From assembly GCF_016786255.1 (NCBI RefSeq), contig NZ_JADMKT010000064.1:62001-126000 (forward strand): a stretch of 64,000 nt of DNA, read 5' to 3'. Position 1 is the stretch's first letter, and each line of letters begins with the position of its first letter. Below, one piece after another: positions 46,835 through 55,389 of the stretch. The translations under genes and the position numbers were made by a program. The DNA comes from Robertkochia sediminum (lineage in GTDB: Bacteria; Bacteroidota; Bacteroidia; Flavobacteriales; Flavobacteriaceae). Under the pieces are notes generated by a model that was not told the DNA's origin, did not search any database, and worked only from the letters and a program-made list of their open reading frames with translations.

Positions 46835-47407
46835 TTATTCGTTTACCTTAACCTGATCCCTGTTTCCGTTTCCGCATATCAAAACCACCTTGGTCGTTTT
46901 TGGTAGCTGAATTCCCGGGTTAATGCGCTTACCGTCGTGTTCCAGGTAATACACCATATCCTTACCGAGTTCATTGATGTATTCCACACGGTCTACTTCA
47001 AGGCCTACAGCTTTAAGCATGGATTCGGCATTTCGCTTGGTCTTTTGGATCACATCGGGCACACTCACCTTACGATATCCCGACGGATTCAAAGTAAGGT
47101 AGATCTTGCGTCCCTCCTTTACCTGCTTGTTAGGCACGGGGTTCTGCTCGATCACCGAAAAACTGGGGTATTGCGGATTGTAATTGGTAGAGTCCAGCAC
47201 GACAGAACGCAGTCCTGCATCACCCAGGATCTCGTTCACCTCACGAAGGGTCTTCTTCGAAAGGTCGGGTACCAGCACGTACTCACCGTGATTGGTGGTT
47301 TGTTTAAGATATTGAAGTACTCCGATGATCAGGGCAAAGAGAACCACCACAGCAATAAGGATCTGCTTCAGAAGGGTCTTACTAAAGAGGAATTTCAAAA
47401 AGTTCAT
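46835..47407 (-). CDS. Membrane-anchored PASTA-domain protein
   Basis: 190 residues. One transmembrane helix (about 14-34), then two clear PASTA repeats and part of a third: VLVPDLSKKTLREVNEILGDAGLRSVV, VSVPDVIQKTKRNAESMLKAVGLEV. PASTA domains bind peptidoglycan or beta-lactams when attached to kinases and PBPs; here there is no catalytic domain. It lies divergent from ddl (cell wall), suggesting a cell-envelope role. Confidence 0.88.
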   Translation of the reverse strand: MNFLKFLFSKTLLKQILIAVVVLFALIIGVLQYLKQTTNHGEYVLVPDLSKKTLREVNEILGDAGLRSVVLDSTNYNPQYPSFSVIEQNPVPNKQVKEGRKIYLTLNPSGYRKVSVPDVIQKTKRNAESMLKAVGLEVDRVEYINELGKDMVYYLEHDGKRINPGIQLPKTTKVVLICGNGNRDQVKVNE

Positions 47408-47513
47408 GCGTAGAATTTATTTGACAAAGATATAAAAACCAACCCCATCTCAGAGAGTACATATTTTTAAGATTTAGTCAAAAGAGGCTTTTTATTTATT
47501 GTGCAATTAATAA

Positions 47514-47521
47514 TACATTTG
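47514..47521 (+). promoter_or_regulatory. -7 element of ddl
   Basis: TACATTTG, 28 bases before the ddl ATG. The only upstream TTG (47499-47501) is 12 bp away, too close for the normal spacer, so the -33 element is uncertain. Confidence 0.5.
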
Positions 47522-47549
47522 GGTTACCTAATAAACATACGATCGGGAT

Positions 47550-48530
47550 ATGACCAAAAAGAACATTGGGGTGATCATGGGAGGCTACACCTCAGAAGCC
47601 GGGATCTCCATGAAAAGCGGACAGGTAGTTTGCGAAACCCTCAATCAGGAACGCTACAATGTGTATGCGTTACACCTCCTTAAAGAAAGGTGGGTGGGAA
47701 TACTTGAAGACGGTACAGAACAGGAACTGGACCGTGCCGACTTTTCCCTGAACACCCCAAACGGGAAAATACACTTTGATTGTGTCTTTAACGCCATTCA
47801 CGGTTCTCCCGGAGAGAACGGATACATACAAGCCTACCTTGAATTGCTGGGTATCCCACAAACCTCCTGCGACATGTATCAGTCGGCCCTCACTTACAAT
47901 AAAAGGGATTGTCTTGCGGTATTACGTTCCTACGGCATCAAAACAGCAAAGTTTCACTACCTGAACAAAGGAGACCACGCCGACCCTGAGGCGATCGTAG
48001 CCAAAGTCGGCCTGCCTTGTTTTGTAAAGGCCAATAAGGCCGGTTCCAGTTTTGGGATCTCTAAGGTGAACCATATTAAAGACCTCCCTGCAGCCATAGA
48101 AACCTCGTTCAAAGAAGACGATGAGATCCTTATCGAATCCTTCCTTGACGGGACGGAAGTCTCGGTCGGAGTGATCACCTGGAAAGGAGAAGTTACTGTT
48201 TTACCGATCACCGAGATCGTATCAGAAAACGACTTTTTTGACTACGAGGCCAAATACCAGGGAAAATCACAGGAGATCACTCCTGCCCGCATCACTGCTG
48301 AAGAAGAAAGAAAGGTTACTGAGGTTGCCGAACGCATATACAGGATCCTGCGCATGAAAGGCTTTTCCCGAAGCGAATTCATCTTTGTGAACGGAGAGCC
48401 TCACCTGCTCGAGATGAACACCGTTCCCGGACTCACCAAAGAGAGTATACTCCCTCAGCAGGCGGGGGTAGCAGGCATCTCACTGGAAGAGCTCTTTGGC
48501 AATGCCATTGAAGAGGCATTAAAAAGCTAA
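47550..48530 (+). CDS. ddl: D-alanine--D-alanine ligase
   Basis: 326 residues, ATP-grasp fold. HGSPGENGYIQAYLELLGIP binds the first D-Ala, CFVKANKAGSSFGISK and ILIESFLDGTEVSVGVI are the ATP-binding blocks, and EMNTVPGLTKES holds the metal ligands. Makes the D-Ala-D-Ala end of peptidoglycan precursors. Followed by coaD after 41 bases. Confidence 0.95.
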   Translation: MTKKNIGVIMGGYTSEAGISMKSGQVVCETLNQERYNVYALHLLKERWVGILEDGTEQELDRADFSLNTPNGKIHFDCVFNAIHGSPGENGYIQAYLELLGIPQTSCDMYQSALTYNKRDCLAVLRSYGIKTAKFHYLNKGDHADPEAIVAKVGLPCFVKANKAGSSFGISKVNHIKDLPAAIETSFKEDDEILIESFLDGTEVSVGVITWKGEVTVLPITEIVSENDFFDYEAKYQGKSQEITPARITAEEERKVTEVAERIYRILRMKGFSRSEFIFVNGEPHLLEMNTVPGLTKESILPQQAGVAGISLEELFGNAIEEALKS

Positions 48531-48571
48531 GCGCTTATTTTTATTAACTTTACACAAACCTTATCATCGCT

Positions 48572-49039
48572 ATGCGAAGAGCCATATTCCCGGGATCCTT
48601 TGATCCCATAACCCTGGGGCATTACGATATCATTAGCAGAGGTGTTACCCTGTTCGATGAGCTCATTATTGCCATCGGGATCAATGCCGATAAAAAATAC
48701 ATGTTCTCCCTCGAAGAGCGCAAGCGTTTTGTAGAGGAGGCCTTTAAACACGAAAAAAAGATCCGTGTTATGACCTATGAAGGCCTTACGGTGGATTTCT
48801 GCAAGAAGGTGGAAGCCGAATTCATTCTTCGTGGCCTGCGCAATCCGGCCGACTTCGAATTTGAAAAGGCCATTGCTCACACCAACAGGAAGCTCAGTGA
48901 GATCGAGACGGTTTTCCTCCTCACCTCATCAGGAAAGAGCTATATCTCTTCTTCTATTGTTCGCGACGTAATTCGCAACGGCGGAGACGTTTCCGGACTC
49001 GTGCCGGAGACCGTACGAATAAATGGGAATGGGGAGTAG
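48572..49039 (+). CDS. coaD: Phosphopantetheine adenylyltransferase
   Basis: 155 residues. IFPGSFDPITLGHYDII carries the TxGH adenylyl-transfer motif, LRGLRNPADFEFE and SSSIVRDVIRNGGDVSGLVP follow the family. Penultimate step of CoA synthesis. The last four residues (GNGE) and the stop come from the heptamer array starting at 49026; close relatives usually end just after the VP(x)VRI stretch. Confidence 0.96.
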   Translation: MRRAIFPGSFDPITLGHYDIISRGVTLFDELIIAIGINADKKYMFSLEERKRFVEEAFKHEKKIRVMTYEGLTVDFCKKVEAEFILRGLRNPADFEFEKAIAHTNRKLSEIETVFLLTSSGKSYISSSIVRDVIRNGGDVSGLVPETVRINGNGE

Positions 49040-49210
49040 TTAGTGGTTAGTAGGGAGTAGGGAATAGGGAATAGGGAATAGGGAGTAGTTAGTAGTGGGA
49101 AGGGAGAAATCAGCTCTTACGACTCACGACTCACCATTCACCACTCGCGATTCTGGACTCTCGACTCTCGACTCTTTACTATTTAATCTTGACTCTTTAA
49201 TCTTTGATCA
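49026..49210. repeat. Head-to-head heptamer arrays between coaD and sulP
   Basis: Ten contiguous purine-rich heptamers at 49026-49095 (GGAATGG, GGAGTAG, TTAGTAG, GGAATAG three times exactly), then a short spacer, then thirteen contiguous pyrimidine-rich heptamers at 49120-49210 (CGACTCA, CGACTCT, TTAATCT). The second array reads as AGAGTCG-type on the minus strand, matching the array behind folP. Each array is purine-rich in the sense of the convergent gene next to it. The first unit lies inside the coaD coding sequence. Confidence 0.8.
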
Positions 49211-49246
49211 TAAAAAAAAGGCTGCCTTAACGGGCAGCCTTTTTTA
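49211..49246. terminator. Bidirectional terminator coaD/sulP
   Basis: AGGCTGCC/GGCAGCCT with loop TTAACG, flanked by A8 and T6 runs, so it can serve both convergent genes. Confidence 0.9.
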
Positions 49247-50839
49247 TTATTTCATGACATCGGCCATCACGTGATAGCGCGGATCGTCTATATCTTCTTC
49301 AATGACCTGGGCCAGTCTTGGCGAAGCCTTGATCATTAATCGCTGACATTCTTCACTAAGGTGTTTTATCTTCACCTTCTTCCCGGCGAGCTCGTATTTC
49401 TCTACCAGGTTAAAGAGCGCTTCGATAGCCGAGTGGTCGGTTACACGAGATTCTATAAAATCGATCTCTACATACTCCGGATCGTTCTTCACATCGAATT
49501 TACTGCTAAAAGCCTGGATAGAACCAAAGAACAATGGTCCCCAGATCTCGTAAACCTTAGTACCATCTTCACGAAGGTACTTTCTGGCGCGAATACGCTT
49601 GGCGTTCTCCCAGGCAAATACAAGAGCCGAGATAATTACTCCGGCGATCACAGCAATAGCGAGATCGAAGAATACCGTAAGCGAAGATACCGCCACAAGC
49701 ACAACTGCGTCACTCATAGGGATCTTATTGAGTATCCTAAAGCTACTCCACGCAAAGGTCCCGATAACCACCATAAACATCACCCCTACAAGGGCAGCAA
49801 TAGGCACCTGCTCGATAAGGGAACTGGCAAAAAGGATAAAGAACAACAGGGTTACTGCCGCAACGATCCCCGATAGTCGGGTTCTACCACCACCTTTTAT
49901 GTTGATAATAGATTGTCCGATCATGGCACAACCTCCCATACCACCAAAGAGTCCGGTGATGATATTGGCACCTCCCTGAGCCATACACTCTCGGTTAGAA
50001 TTACCGTTGGTTTCGGTAAGCTCATCTAAAAGGTTCAGGGTCATAAGCGATTCTATAAGTCCGATGGCAGCGAGTATCAATGCATACGGCCCGATGAATC
50101 TCAGGGTCTCCAGGTTCAAGGGCACCTTGGTAAATATATCCGACTGGAATTGTGGCAATCCACCTTTAAGGCCTTCCCCACCTCCGTCTCTGATGAATGA
50201 ACCAACGGTGGCCACATCCAGATCACCAAAGATCACAATCGCAGAAACTACCAGAATGGCTATAAGGGCCTCGGGAAGTTTTTTATTCAGTTTAGGAAGT
50301 CCCCACATGATCAACATGGTAAGCCCTACAAATCCGACCATGAGCCACAGATCGGCACCTTGCATCCACACGCGGTCACCATCAACCACGTGCTTGAACA
50401 TGCCCAGCTGAGAAAGGAAGATCACAATGGCAAGACCATTTACAAATCCCATCATTACCGGGTGTGGAATAAGACGTACAAATTTCCCGAGCTTAAGCAC
50501 CCCGGCAAGCATCTGAATGATCCCCATAAGGATCACTGTAAGGAACAGGTAGTACAATCCGAGGTTCTCCCCTTCGGCTCCCATGGCGTTACCCTGGGCA
50601 ACCAAAGTAACCATAACCACCGCCAGGGCTCCGGTAGCACCGGAGATCATACCCGGTCTACCTCCAAAGATCGAGGTGATCAATCCGATCATAAAAGCTG
50701 CGTACAACCCCACCAATGGAGGTACTCCTGCCACAAAGGCAAAGGCTACCGCCTCCGGAATAAGGGCCAGGGCCACGGTTAAACCACTAAAAATATCATT
50801 CTTGGCGTTGGCCGCCCTTTTTCTGATAAATTCTGTCAT
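49247..50839 (-). CDS. SulP-family anion transporter
   Basis: 530 residues: SLC26/SulP transmembrane core (about 18-400) with GLTVALALIPEAVAFAFVAGVPPLVGLYAAF (helix 1 region), MGGCAMIGQSIINIKGGGRTRLSG, and a C-terminal STAS domain (about 430-520, EIDFIESRVTDHSAIEALFNLVEKY). Might carry sulfate or bicarbonate; the substrate cannot be read. No carbonic anhydrase or sulfur gene is adjacent. It has a clear promoter. Confidence 0.9.
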   Translation of the reverse strand: MTEFIRKRAANAKNDIFSGLTVALALIPEAVAFAFVAGVPPLVGLYAAFMIGLITSIFGGRPGMISGATGALAVVMVTLVAQGNAMGAEGENLGLYYLFLTVILMGIIQMLAGVLKLGKFVRLIPHPVMMGFVNGLAIVIFLSQLGMFKHVVDGDRVWMQGADLWLMVGFVGLTMLIMWGLPKLNKKLPEALIAILVVSAIVIFGDLDVATVGSFIRDGGGEGLKGGLPQFQSDIFTKVPLNLETLRFIGPYALILAAIGLIESLMTLNLLDELTETNGNSNRECMAQGGANIITGLFGGMGGCAMIGQSIINIKGGGRTRLSGIVAAVTLLFFILFASSLIEQVPIAALVGVMFMVVIGTFAWSSFRILNKIPMSDAVVLVAVSSLTVFFDLAIAVIAGVIISALVFAWENAKRIRARKYLREDGTKVYEIWGPLFFGSIQAFSSKFDVKNDPEYVEIDFIESRVTDHSAIEALFNLVEKYELAGKKVKIKHLSEECQRLMIKASPRLAQVIEEDIDDPRYHVMADVMK

Positions 50840-50863
50840 CGATGCAATAAATTTTTAAGCCTG

Positions 50864-50893
50864 CAAAACTACTTCAATTTTTGACATGGACAA
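50864..50893 (-). promoter_or_regulatory. Promoter of sulP
   Basis: Minus strand TTG (50891-50893), 19 bp, TAGTTTTG (50864-50871): full consensus. Confidence 0.8.
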
Positions 50894-50980
50894 GATATTA
50901 TTTTGTGTACATCACCCTGAACTTCAATTAAGTAAATAAAACAAGCACGTAACACCACCGCCACAGCTTCACAACAAGGG

Positions 50981-51010
50981 TTTGGCATCAGGAGGAATTC
51001 GCTATTTTTG
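50981..51010 (+). promoter_or_regulatory. Promoter of the M14 peptidase gene
   Basis: TTTG (50981-50984), 18 bp, TATTTTTG (51003-51010), 22 bases before the ATG at 51033. Confidence 0.8.
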
Positions 51011-51032
51011 GTTTCAAATCGCAAAAACCAAC

Positions 51033-52784
51033 ATGCTGAAAAAAATATTCTTCCTCGCCCTTGTACTCTTTCTGACCAAAACAAGATCTCAAAATGTCAC
51101 CAACGACCTTCAAACCATATTCGAAGCCACCGATGGTAAAGAAACCGCAACATATAACCAGGTAGTAGCGTATTACCAGATGCTGGCCGAACGTTTTGAG
51201 GAGATCAAGGTTACCCAAAAAGGCCTTACCGACAGCGAAGAGCCGTTAATGCTGGTGACCTTCACTCCAAAAGCCGTAGCAGTGAACAAGGAGCAAGAAG
51301 AAAAACCACTCACAGTATTGATCAATAACGGGATCCACCCGGGGGAACCCGATGGTATCGATGCGACCATGATGCTTTTTCGCGACCTGGCCACAGGCAA
51401 ACTCCCAGCCCTACAACACACAGTAGTGGCCACCATCCCTGTTTATAATATTGGAGGTGCTTTGAATCGCAACAGCCATAGCCGCACCAACCAGAACGGC
51501 CCGGAAGCATACGGATTCCGGGGTAATGCCAGAAACTATGACCTCAACAGGGATTTTATAAAGTCAGACACCCGCAATGCCAGCGCCTTTGCAGGCATCT
51601 ATCACGAGCTGGAGCCAGACATTTTTATCGACAACCACGTGAGTAACGGGGCCGACTACCAGTATACCCTGACGCATCTATTTACCCAACACAATAAACT
51701 GGGAGGACAAGCAGGAGATTTTCTCCACAAGCAGCTTCGCCCTGAGCTGGAAAACAAACTCCTCGATGCACAATGGGACATTACTCCGTATGTGAATGTA
51801 TTTAATTCGGTTCCTGAAAAAGGCTTTTCTCAATTCTTTGACTCACCCCGCTATTCCACGGGCTATACCACCCTTTGGAACACCCTGGGAATGATGGTGG
51901 AAACACACATGCTTAAACCCTACAAACCCCGCGTAGAAGGCACCTATCAACTCATGGTGTCCATGCTGGAGATCGCCGAAACCAATTACAAGACCATCAG
52001 AACCGTTCGCCGGGAACGATTGAAAGAACTCTACGTTGCAACCACCTACCCCCTGACCTGGGAAAATGACACCACGGCCCAACGCAGCCTGCTCTTTAAG
52101 GGGTATGAAGCCGATATCATTAAAAGTGAGGTTACCGGATTGGACCGACTCAAATACGACCGCTCACGGCCTTTTGAAAAAGAGGTCGCCTATCGCGATC
52201 AATTTAAACCGGTGAAAGCGGTCACTATCCCCGAAGCCTATCTTATCCCGGTGGGATGGCACCAGGTGATCACCCTGCTCAGGGAGAATGCGATCGAAAT
52301 GGAACTCATAGAAAACGATACGGTTCTGGAAGTTGAAGCCTACAGGATCGCAGATTACAAAACCCGCTCTTCGGCCTATGAAGGACATTACCAGCACTAC
52401 AACACCCGGGTGGAAACCACCACCCCAATGGTAACCCTGAGAGCAGGTATGTACTACCGCGTTCCAACCAGGCAAAAAGGCATTCGCTACCTTCTGGAAA
52501 CCCTGGAGCCGGAAGCGACAGACTCTTTCTTCAATTGGAATTTCTTTGACACGATACTACAACAAAAGGAAGGATTTTCGCCGTATGTATGGGAAGACAA
52601 AGCAAAAGCATTACTGGAATCCAATAGTGAACTCGCTAAGGCATTCAGGTTAAAACGCGAGCAAGATCCTGAATTTGCAACCAATTGGTATGCCCAACTG
52701 GACTGGCTGCACAAACGATCTGAAAATTACGAAAAAGCGCACCTGAATTATCCGGTATACCGCATTATGAAGCAACGGCCTTAG
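51033..52784 (+). CDS. Secreted M14-family metallocarboxypeptidase
   Basis: 583 residues from ATG at 51033; an upstream in-frame start at 50982 lies within the promoter. Signal peptide (1-18). The zinc ligands are in LINNGIHPGEPDGIDATMM (HxxE), then NRDFIKSDTRNASAF and DIFIDNHVSNGADYQYTLT with the third ligand His. Likely a peptidase in the periplasm or at the surface for peptide use. The C-terminal 250 residues are not recognised. Convergent with the NUDIX gene, overlapping it by 20 bases at the stop. Confidence 0.88.
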   Translation: MLKKIFFLALVLFLTKTRSQNVTNDLQTIFEATDGKETATYNQVVAYYQMLAERFEEIKVTQKGLTDSEEPLMLVTFTPKAVAVNKEQEEKPLTVLINNGIHPGEPDGIDATMMLFRDLATGKLPALQHTVVATIPVYNIGGALNRNSHSRTNQNGPEAYGFRGNARNYDLNRDFIKSDTRNASAFAGIYHELEPDIFIDNHVSNGADYQYTLTHLFTQHNKLGGQAGDFLHKQLRPELENKLLDAQWDITPYVNVFNSVPEKGFSQFFDSPRYSTGYTTLWNTLGMMVETHMLKPYKPRVEGTYQLMVSMLEIAETNYKTIRTVRRERLKELYVATTYPLTWENDTTAQRSLLFKGYEADIIKSEVTGLDRLKYDRSRPFEKEVAYRDQFKPVKAVTIPEAYLIPVGWHQVITLLRENAIEMELIENDTVLEVEAYRIADYKTRSSAYEGHYQHYNTRVETTTPMVTLRAGMYYRVPTRQKGIRYLLETLEPEATDSFFNWNFFDTILQQKEGFSPYVWEDKAKALLESNSELAKAFRLKREQDPEFATNWYAQLDWLHKRSENYEKAHLNYPVYRIMKQRP

Positions 52785-53373
52785 AAGTAAAGAAGCCTTT
52801 GATATTCTCATAAGAATTCTCAAGGGCTTTTTTGGCCTCCCCCTCATCCAGCCAAACGGCCTTTTCGATACCTTCTTCCCCCTGGGGCTTAAGCTTCCCG
52901 GAGTATTTGGTATGCATAAGGTACCAATGGGTCTCTTTTAGTTTGTACACCCCGTTGCGCTTAAAGATATGGTAGGTCTTTTTAAGAAACTGATCCAGCT
53001 TGAGCTTTTTAACCCCGGTTTCTTCTTCCACCTCCCGAATAGCGGCATCGGCTATGGCCTCGCCCTTATCGACCTTGCCTTTTGGAAGATCCCATTTTCC
53101 GTTTCTGAAAATAAACAGGGTATCGCCCTCAGGATTCAGAGCGAGTCCGCCGGCAGCGATGACCAAAGGCACTTTCTTGGTGAATTTCTTCAGCAGGCTA
53201 TCGGCATCGGGATGGTAGATCCTGGCAGATGATATCCTGCCCTTTTCGAGCTGATCGATGACCTCGGCGATATCTACAGTGTCCATAAGAAACAGCTTAA
53301 AATCGGTTTCTTTAGTAAGTTCAGAGGTCAAAAAAATGCGATGTCCATTTACAAAAACTTCATACATTTGCAT
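52765..53373 (-). CDS. NUDIX hydrolase with N-terminal extension
   Basis: 202 residues from ATG at 53373; starts at 53376 or 53367 are equally near. The NUDIX box GKVDKGEAIADAAIREVEEETGV has all the glutamates. An N-terminal domain of about 70 residues precedes it (MYEVFVNGHRIFLT and so on). Hydrolyses a nucleoside diphosphate linked to X; substrate unknown. Its start codon abuts the divergent pyrE start codon, and TATCTTTG on the minus strand (53386-53393) fits a -7 element inside pyrE. Confidence 0.88.
   Translation of the reverse strand: MQMYEVFVNGHRIFLTSELTKETDFKLFLMDTVDIAEVIDQLEKGRISSARIYHPDADSLLKKFTKKVPLVIAAGGLALNPEGDTLFIFRNGKWDLPKGKVDKGEAIADAAIREVEEETGVKKLKLDQFLKKTYHIFKRNGVYKLKETHWYLMHTKYSGKLKPQGEEGIEKAVWLDEGEAKKALENSYENIKGFFTSKAVAS
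53363..53370 (+). promoter_or_regulatory. -7 element of pyrE, implying a leaderless mRNA
   Basis: TACATTTG ends four bases before the pyrE ATG, the same spacing as at trpL. No good -33 element was found. The site lies inside the NUDIX coding region, opposite strand. Confidence 0.5.
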
Positions 53374-53374
53374 C

Positions 53375-54028
53375 ATGATTTTAAACAAAGATACCGCCAG
53401 GAAAACAGCAGAGCTTTTGTTGCAAATTAAGGCAATAAAGTTGAATCCCAAAAATCCCTTCACTTGGGCTTCAGGCTGGAAATCACCCATCTATTGCGAC
53501 AACCGCATCATCCTTTCTTATCCGCCCATAAGAAACTACGTCAGAGAACAGATGGCAAGACAGATCGAAGAGCTCTACGGCACACCCGATGTGATCGCCG
53601 GAGTTGCTACCGGTGCCATTGGCGTTGGAATGCTGGTGGCCGACTACCTCAACCTCCCCTTCGTATACGTACGACCCGAACCTAAAAAGCACGGTCGTGG
53701 TAACCAGATCGAGGGAGCTCTCGAGGCCGGACAGAACGTGGTGGTGGTAGAAGATCTTATAAGTACCGGTAAGAGCAGCCTTAATGCCGTTACCGCCCTG
53801 GAAGAAGCAGGTGCACGTGTAAAAGGGATGATCGCCATCTTTACCTATGGCTTTGATGTGGCGACCGAAAACTTTGAAGACCGAAAAATACAACTACACA
53901 CCTTGAGCAACTATGAAAATCTGTTGCAGCAGGCGGTAGACACCCATTATATCACAGAAAAAGAATTGCACACCCTTCAGGACTGGAGAGTAGCTCCACA
54001 ATCCTGGAATAAAACTGAAAAAGAATGA
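53375..54028 (+). CDS. pyrE: Orotate phosphoribosyltransferase
   Basis: 217 residues from ATG at 53375 (MILNKDTARKTAELLL). TWASGWKSPIYCDNR, VATGAIGVGMLVAD and the PRPP motif VVVVEDLISTGKSSLNAV are intact. Makes OMP from orotate and PRPP. Its end overlaps the SRPBCC gene by four bases (ATGA). Confidence 0.96.
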   Translation: MILNKDTARKTAELLLQIKAIKLNPKNPFTWASGWKSPIYCDNRIILSYPPIRNYVREQMARQIEELYGTPDVIAGVATGAIGVGMLVADYLNLPFVYVRPEPKKHGRGNQIEGALEAGQNVVVVEDLISTGKSSLNAVTALEEAGARVKGMIAIFTYGFDVATENFEDRKIQLHTLSNYENLLQQAVDTHYITEKELHTLQDWRVAPQSWNKTEKE

Positions 54029-54417
54029 CCATAGACACTCCAAAAACTCAGGTAAACCTCGGAGCTTCTGAACTCTTTGATTTTCTTGCGGATGTAAAAA
54101 ACTTTGAAAAGCTTATGCCTGAAAGCATCAGTAAGTTCGAAGTACTGGAAGAAGAAAAATTCCTCTTCGCCCTCAAAGGCATGCCGGAGATCGTACTGAA
54201 GATCAAGGAAAAGAGCCCAAGCAACCAGATCGTCCTGGGAGCGGCTTCAGATAAGCTGCCTTTTACCCTGACCGCAAATATTGCAGAAACTTCGGCATCT
54301 ACCAGTGAAGTAGACCTGGTATTTAATGGCGAATTCAATGCCATGATGGGAATGATGATCAAAGGCCCCATTACTTCCTTCATCAATACGCTTACCGAAA
54401 ATATGGGGAAATTGTAG
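54025..54417 (+). CDS. SRPBCC (START/Bet v1-like) domain protein
   Basis: 130 residues of one helix-grip fold: LGASELFDFLADVKNFEKLMPESISKFEVLEEEKFLFALKG, resembling CoxG/polyketide-cyclase-like lipid-binding proteins. Function unknown. Translationally coupled to pyrE, a conserved-looking pairing whose meaning is unclear. Confidence 0.78.
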   Translation: MTIDTPKTQVNLGASELFDFLADVKNFEKLMPESISKFEVLEEEKFLFALKGMPEIVLKIKEKSPSNQIVLGAASDKLPFTLTANIAETSASTSEVDLVFNGEFNAMMGMMIKGPITSFINTLTENMGKL

Positions 54418-54444
54418 TCCCATATGCATATAGAAAAACAACTG

Positions 54445-54479
54445 GATAACCCTGCTCCGATGAGTAGGGTTATTTTTTT
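54445..54479 (+). terminator. Terminator of pyrE-SRPBCC
   Basis: ATAACCCT/AGGGTTAT with a 12-nt loop followed by a T run. The next 120 bases to gpx have no gene; a small palindrome (AGCCCGG...CCCGGCT) lies near 54496. Confidence 0.85.
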
Positions 54480-54599
54480 GCATTCAGTTCGCCGGTAGCC
54501 CGGTTCCCGGCTAATGTGACCACGCCATTGTTAAAGCGACCTTTACCACTATGGCATCAGACCAAAGAATAGTTTAAATTAGCGCTAAAAAGAAACGCT

Positions 54600-55082
54600 A
54601 TGAACTTTTATGATCACGAAGCCCTTAAGCTAAACGGGGAACCCCAGGACATGAGCGCATATAAGGGGAAAACCATTATAGTGGTTAACACGGCCAGCAA
54701 ATGCGGCTTCACTCCCCAATACAAAGGTTTAGAAAAACTGTACCAGAAGTACAAGGACGACGGACTGGTGATCCTCGGGTTTCCATGCAACCAATTCGGC
54801 AAGCAGGAATCGGGATCTTCCGATGAAATACAAGAGTTCTGCGAAATGAATTACGGGGTAACCTTTCCTATGTTCGAAAAGGTAAGAGTGAACGGGGTAA
54901 ACGCCCATCCGATCTTTAAGCACTTACGATCCAGCCTTCCCGGCGGATTATTCGGTAGCAGGATCAAATGGAATTTCACCAAGTTCGTGATCGATAAGAA
55001 GGGTAAACCCGTAAAGCGGTTCTCTCCCACCACTAAACCCGAGAAAATGGAAGGATACATTCAACGGGTGTTGAAAAGGTGA
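54600..55082 (+). CDS. Cysteine-type glutathione peroxidase
   Basis: 160 residues. Peroxidatic Cys in [20 protein letters not shown], with Gln in [10 protein letters not shown] and Trp-Asn in KWNFTKF completing the tetrad; the cysteine form rather than selenocysteine. Such enzymes usually accept thioredoxin as reductant. The stop is TGA, and the following GTAGGGA is the start of a heptamer array. Confidence 0.93.
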   Translation: MNFYDHEALKLNGEPQDMSAYKGKTIIVVNTASKCGFTPQYKGLEKLYQKYKDDGLVILGFPCNQFGKQESGSSDEIQEFCEMNYGVTFPMFEKVRVNGVNAHPIFKHLRSSLPGGLFGSRIKWNFTKFVIDKKGKPVKRFSPTTKPEKMEGYIQRVLKR

Positions 55083-55389
55083 GTAGGGAGAGGGAGTAGT
55101 GAATAGGGAGTGGTGAGTGGATGATTATTTCTAACCGCATCACAGTTTCATCCTCTGGAGCTTTAGCGAAAGAGGGCATAACCGTATCACAGAACCAAGA
55201 ACCAAGAGTAATGAGGAAAGAGCTAAGGGTTAAGAGTTAAGGGCTAAGGGCTAAGGGCTAAGGGCTAAGAAAGTTGAATTTTGGGTTTTGGATTTTGGGT
55301 TTTAAAATCCTCGTAACCGCTTCACTGCGTCACCGCTTCACTGCTTCACTGCTTCACTGCGTCACCTTGTAACTACGTAACATCGTAAC
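55080..55389. repeat. Composite 7-mer/8-mer repeat block between gpx and birA
   Basis: No gene in these 307 bases. From left: about six heptamers at 55080-55120 (TGAGTAG, GGAGTAG, TGAATAG type) starting with the gpx stop codon; a hairpin CCTCT/AGAGG (55152-55175) with AGCTTTAGCGAA in its loop (55159-55170); seven heptamers at 55221-55269 (four exact GGCTAAG); four TTTTGGG-type heptamers at 55279-55306; six octamers at 55319-55366 (GCTTCACT, GCGTCACC); and three octamers to 55389 (TACGTAAC, ATCGTAAC). Confidence 0.8.

Noticed and set aside
49026-49210. Periodic repeats considered as a CRISPR array
   Set aside because: Units of 7 bases are contiguous without spacers, degenerate, and no cas gene is in the window.
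50990-50996. AGGAGG-like sequence before the M14 peptidase gene
   Set aside because: It lies between the -33 and -7 promoter elements and would not be in the mRNA; distance to ATG is about 40 bases.
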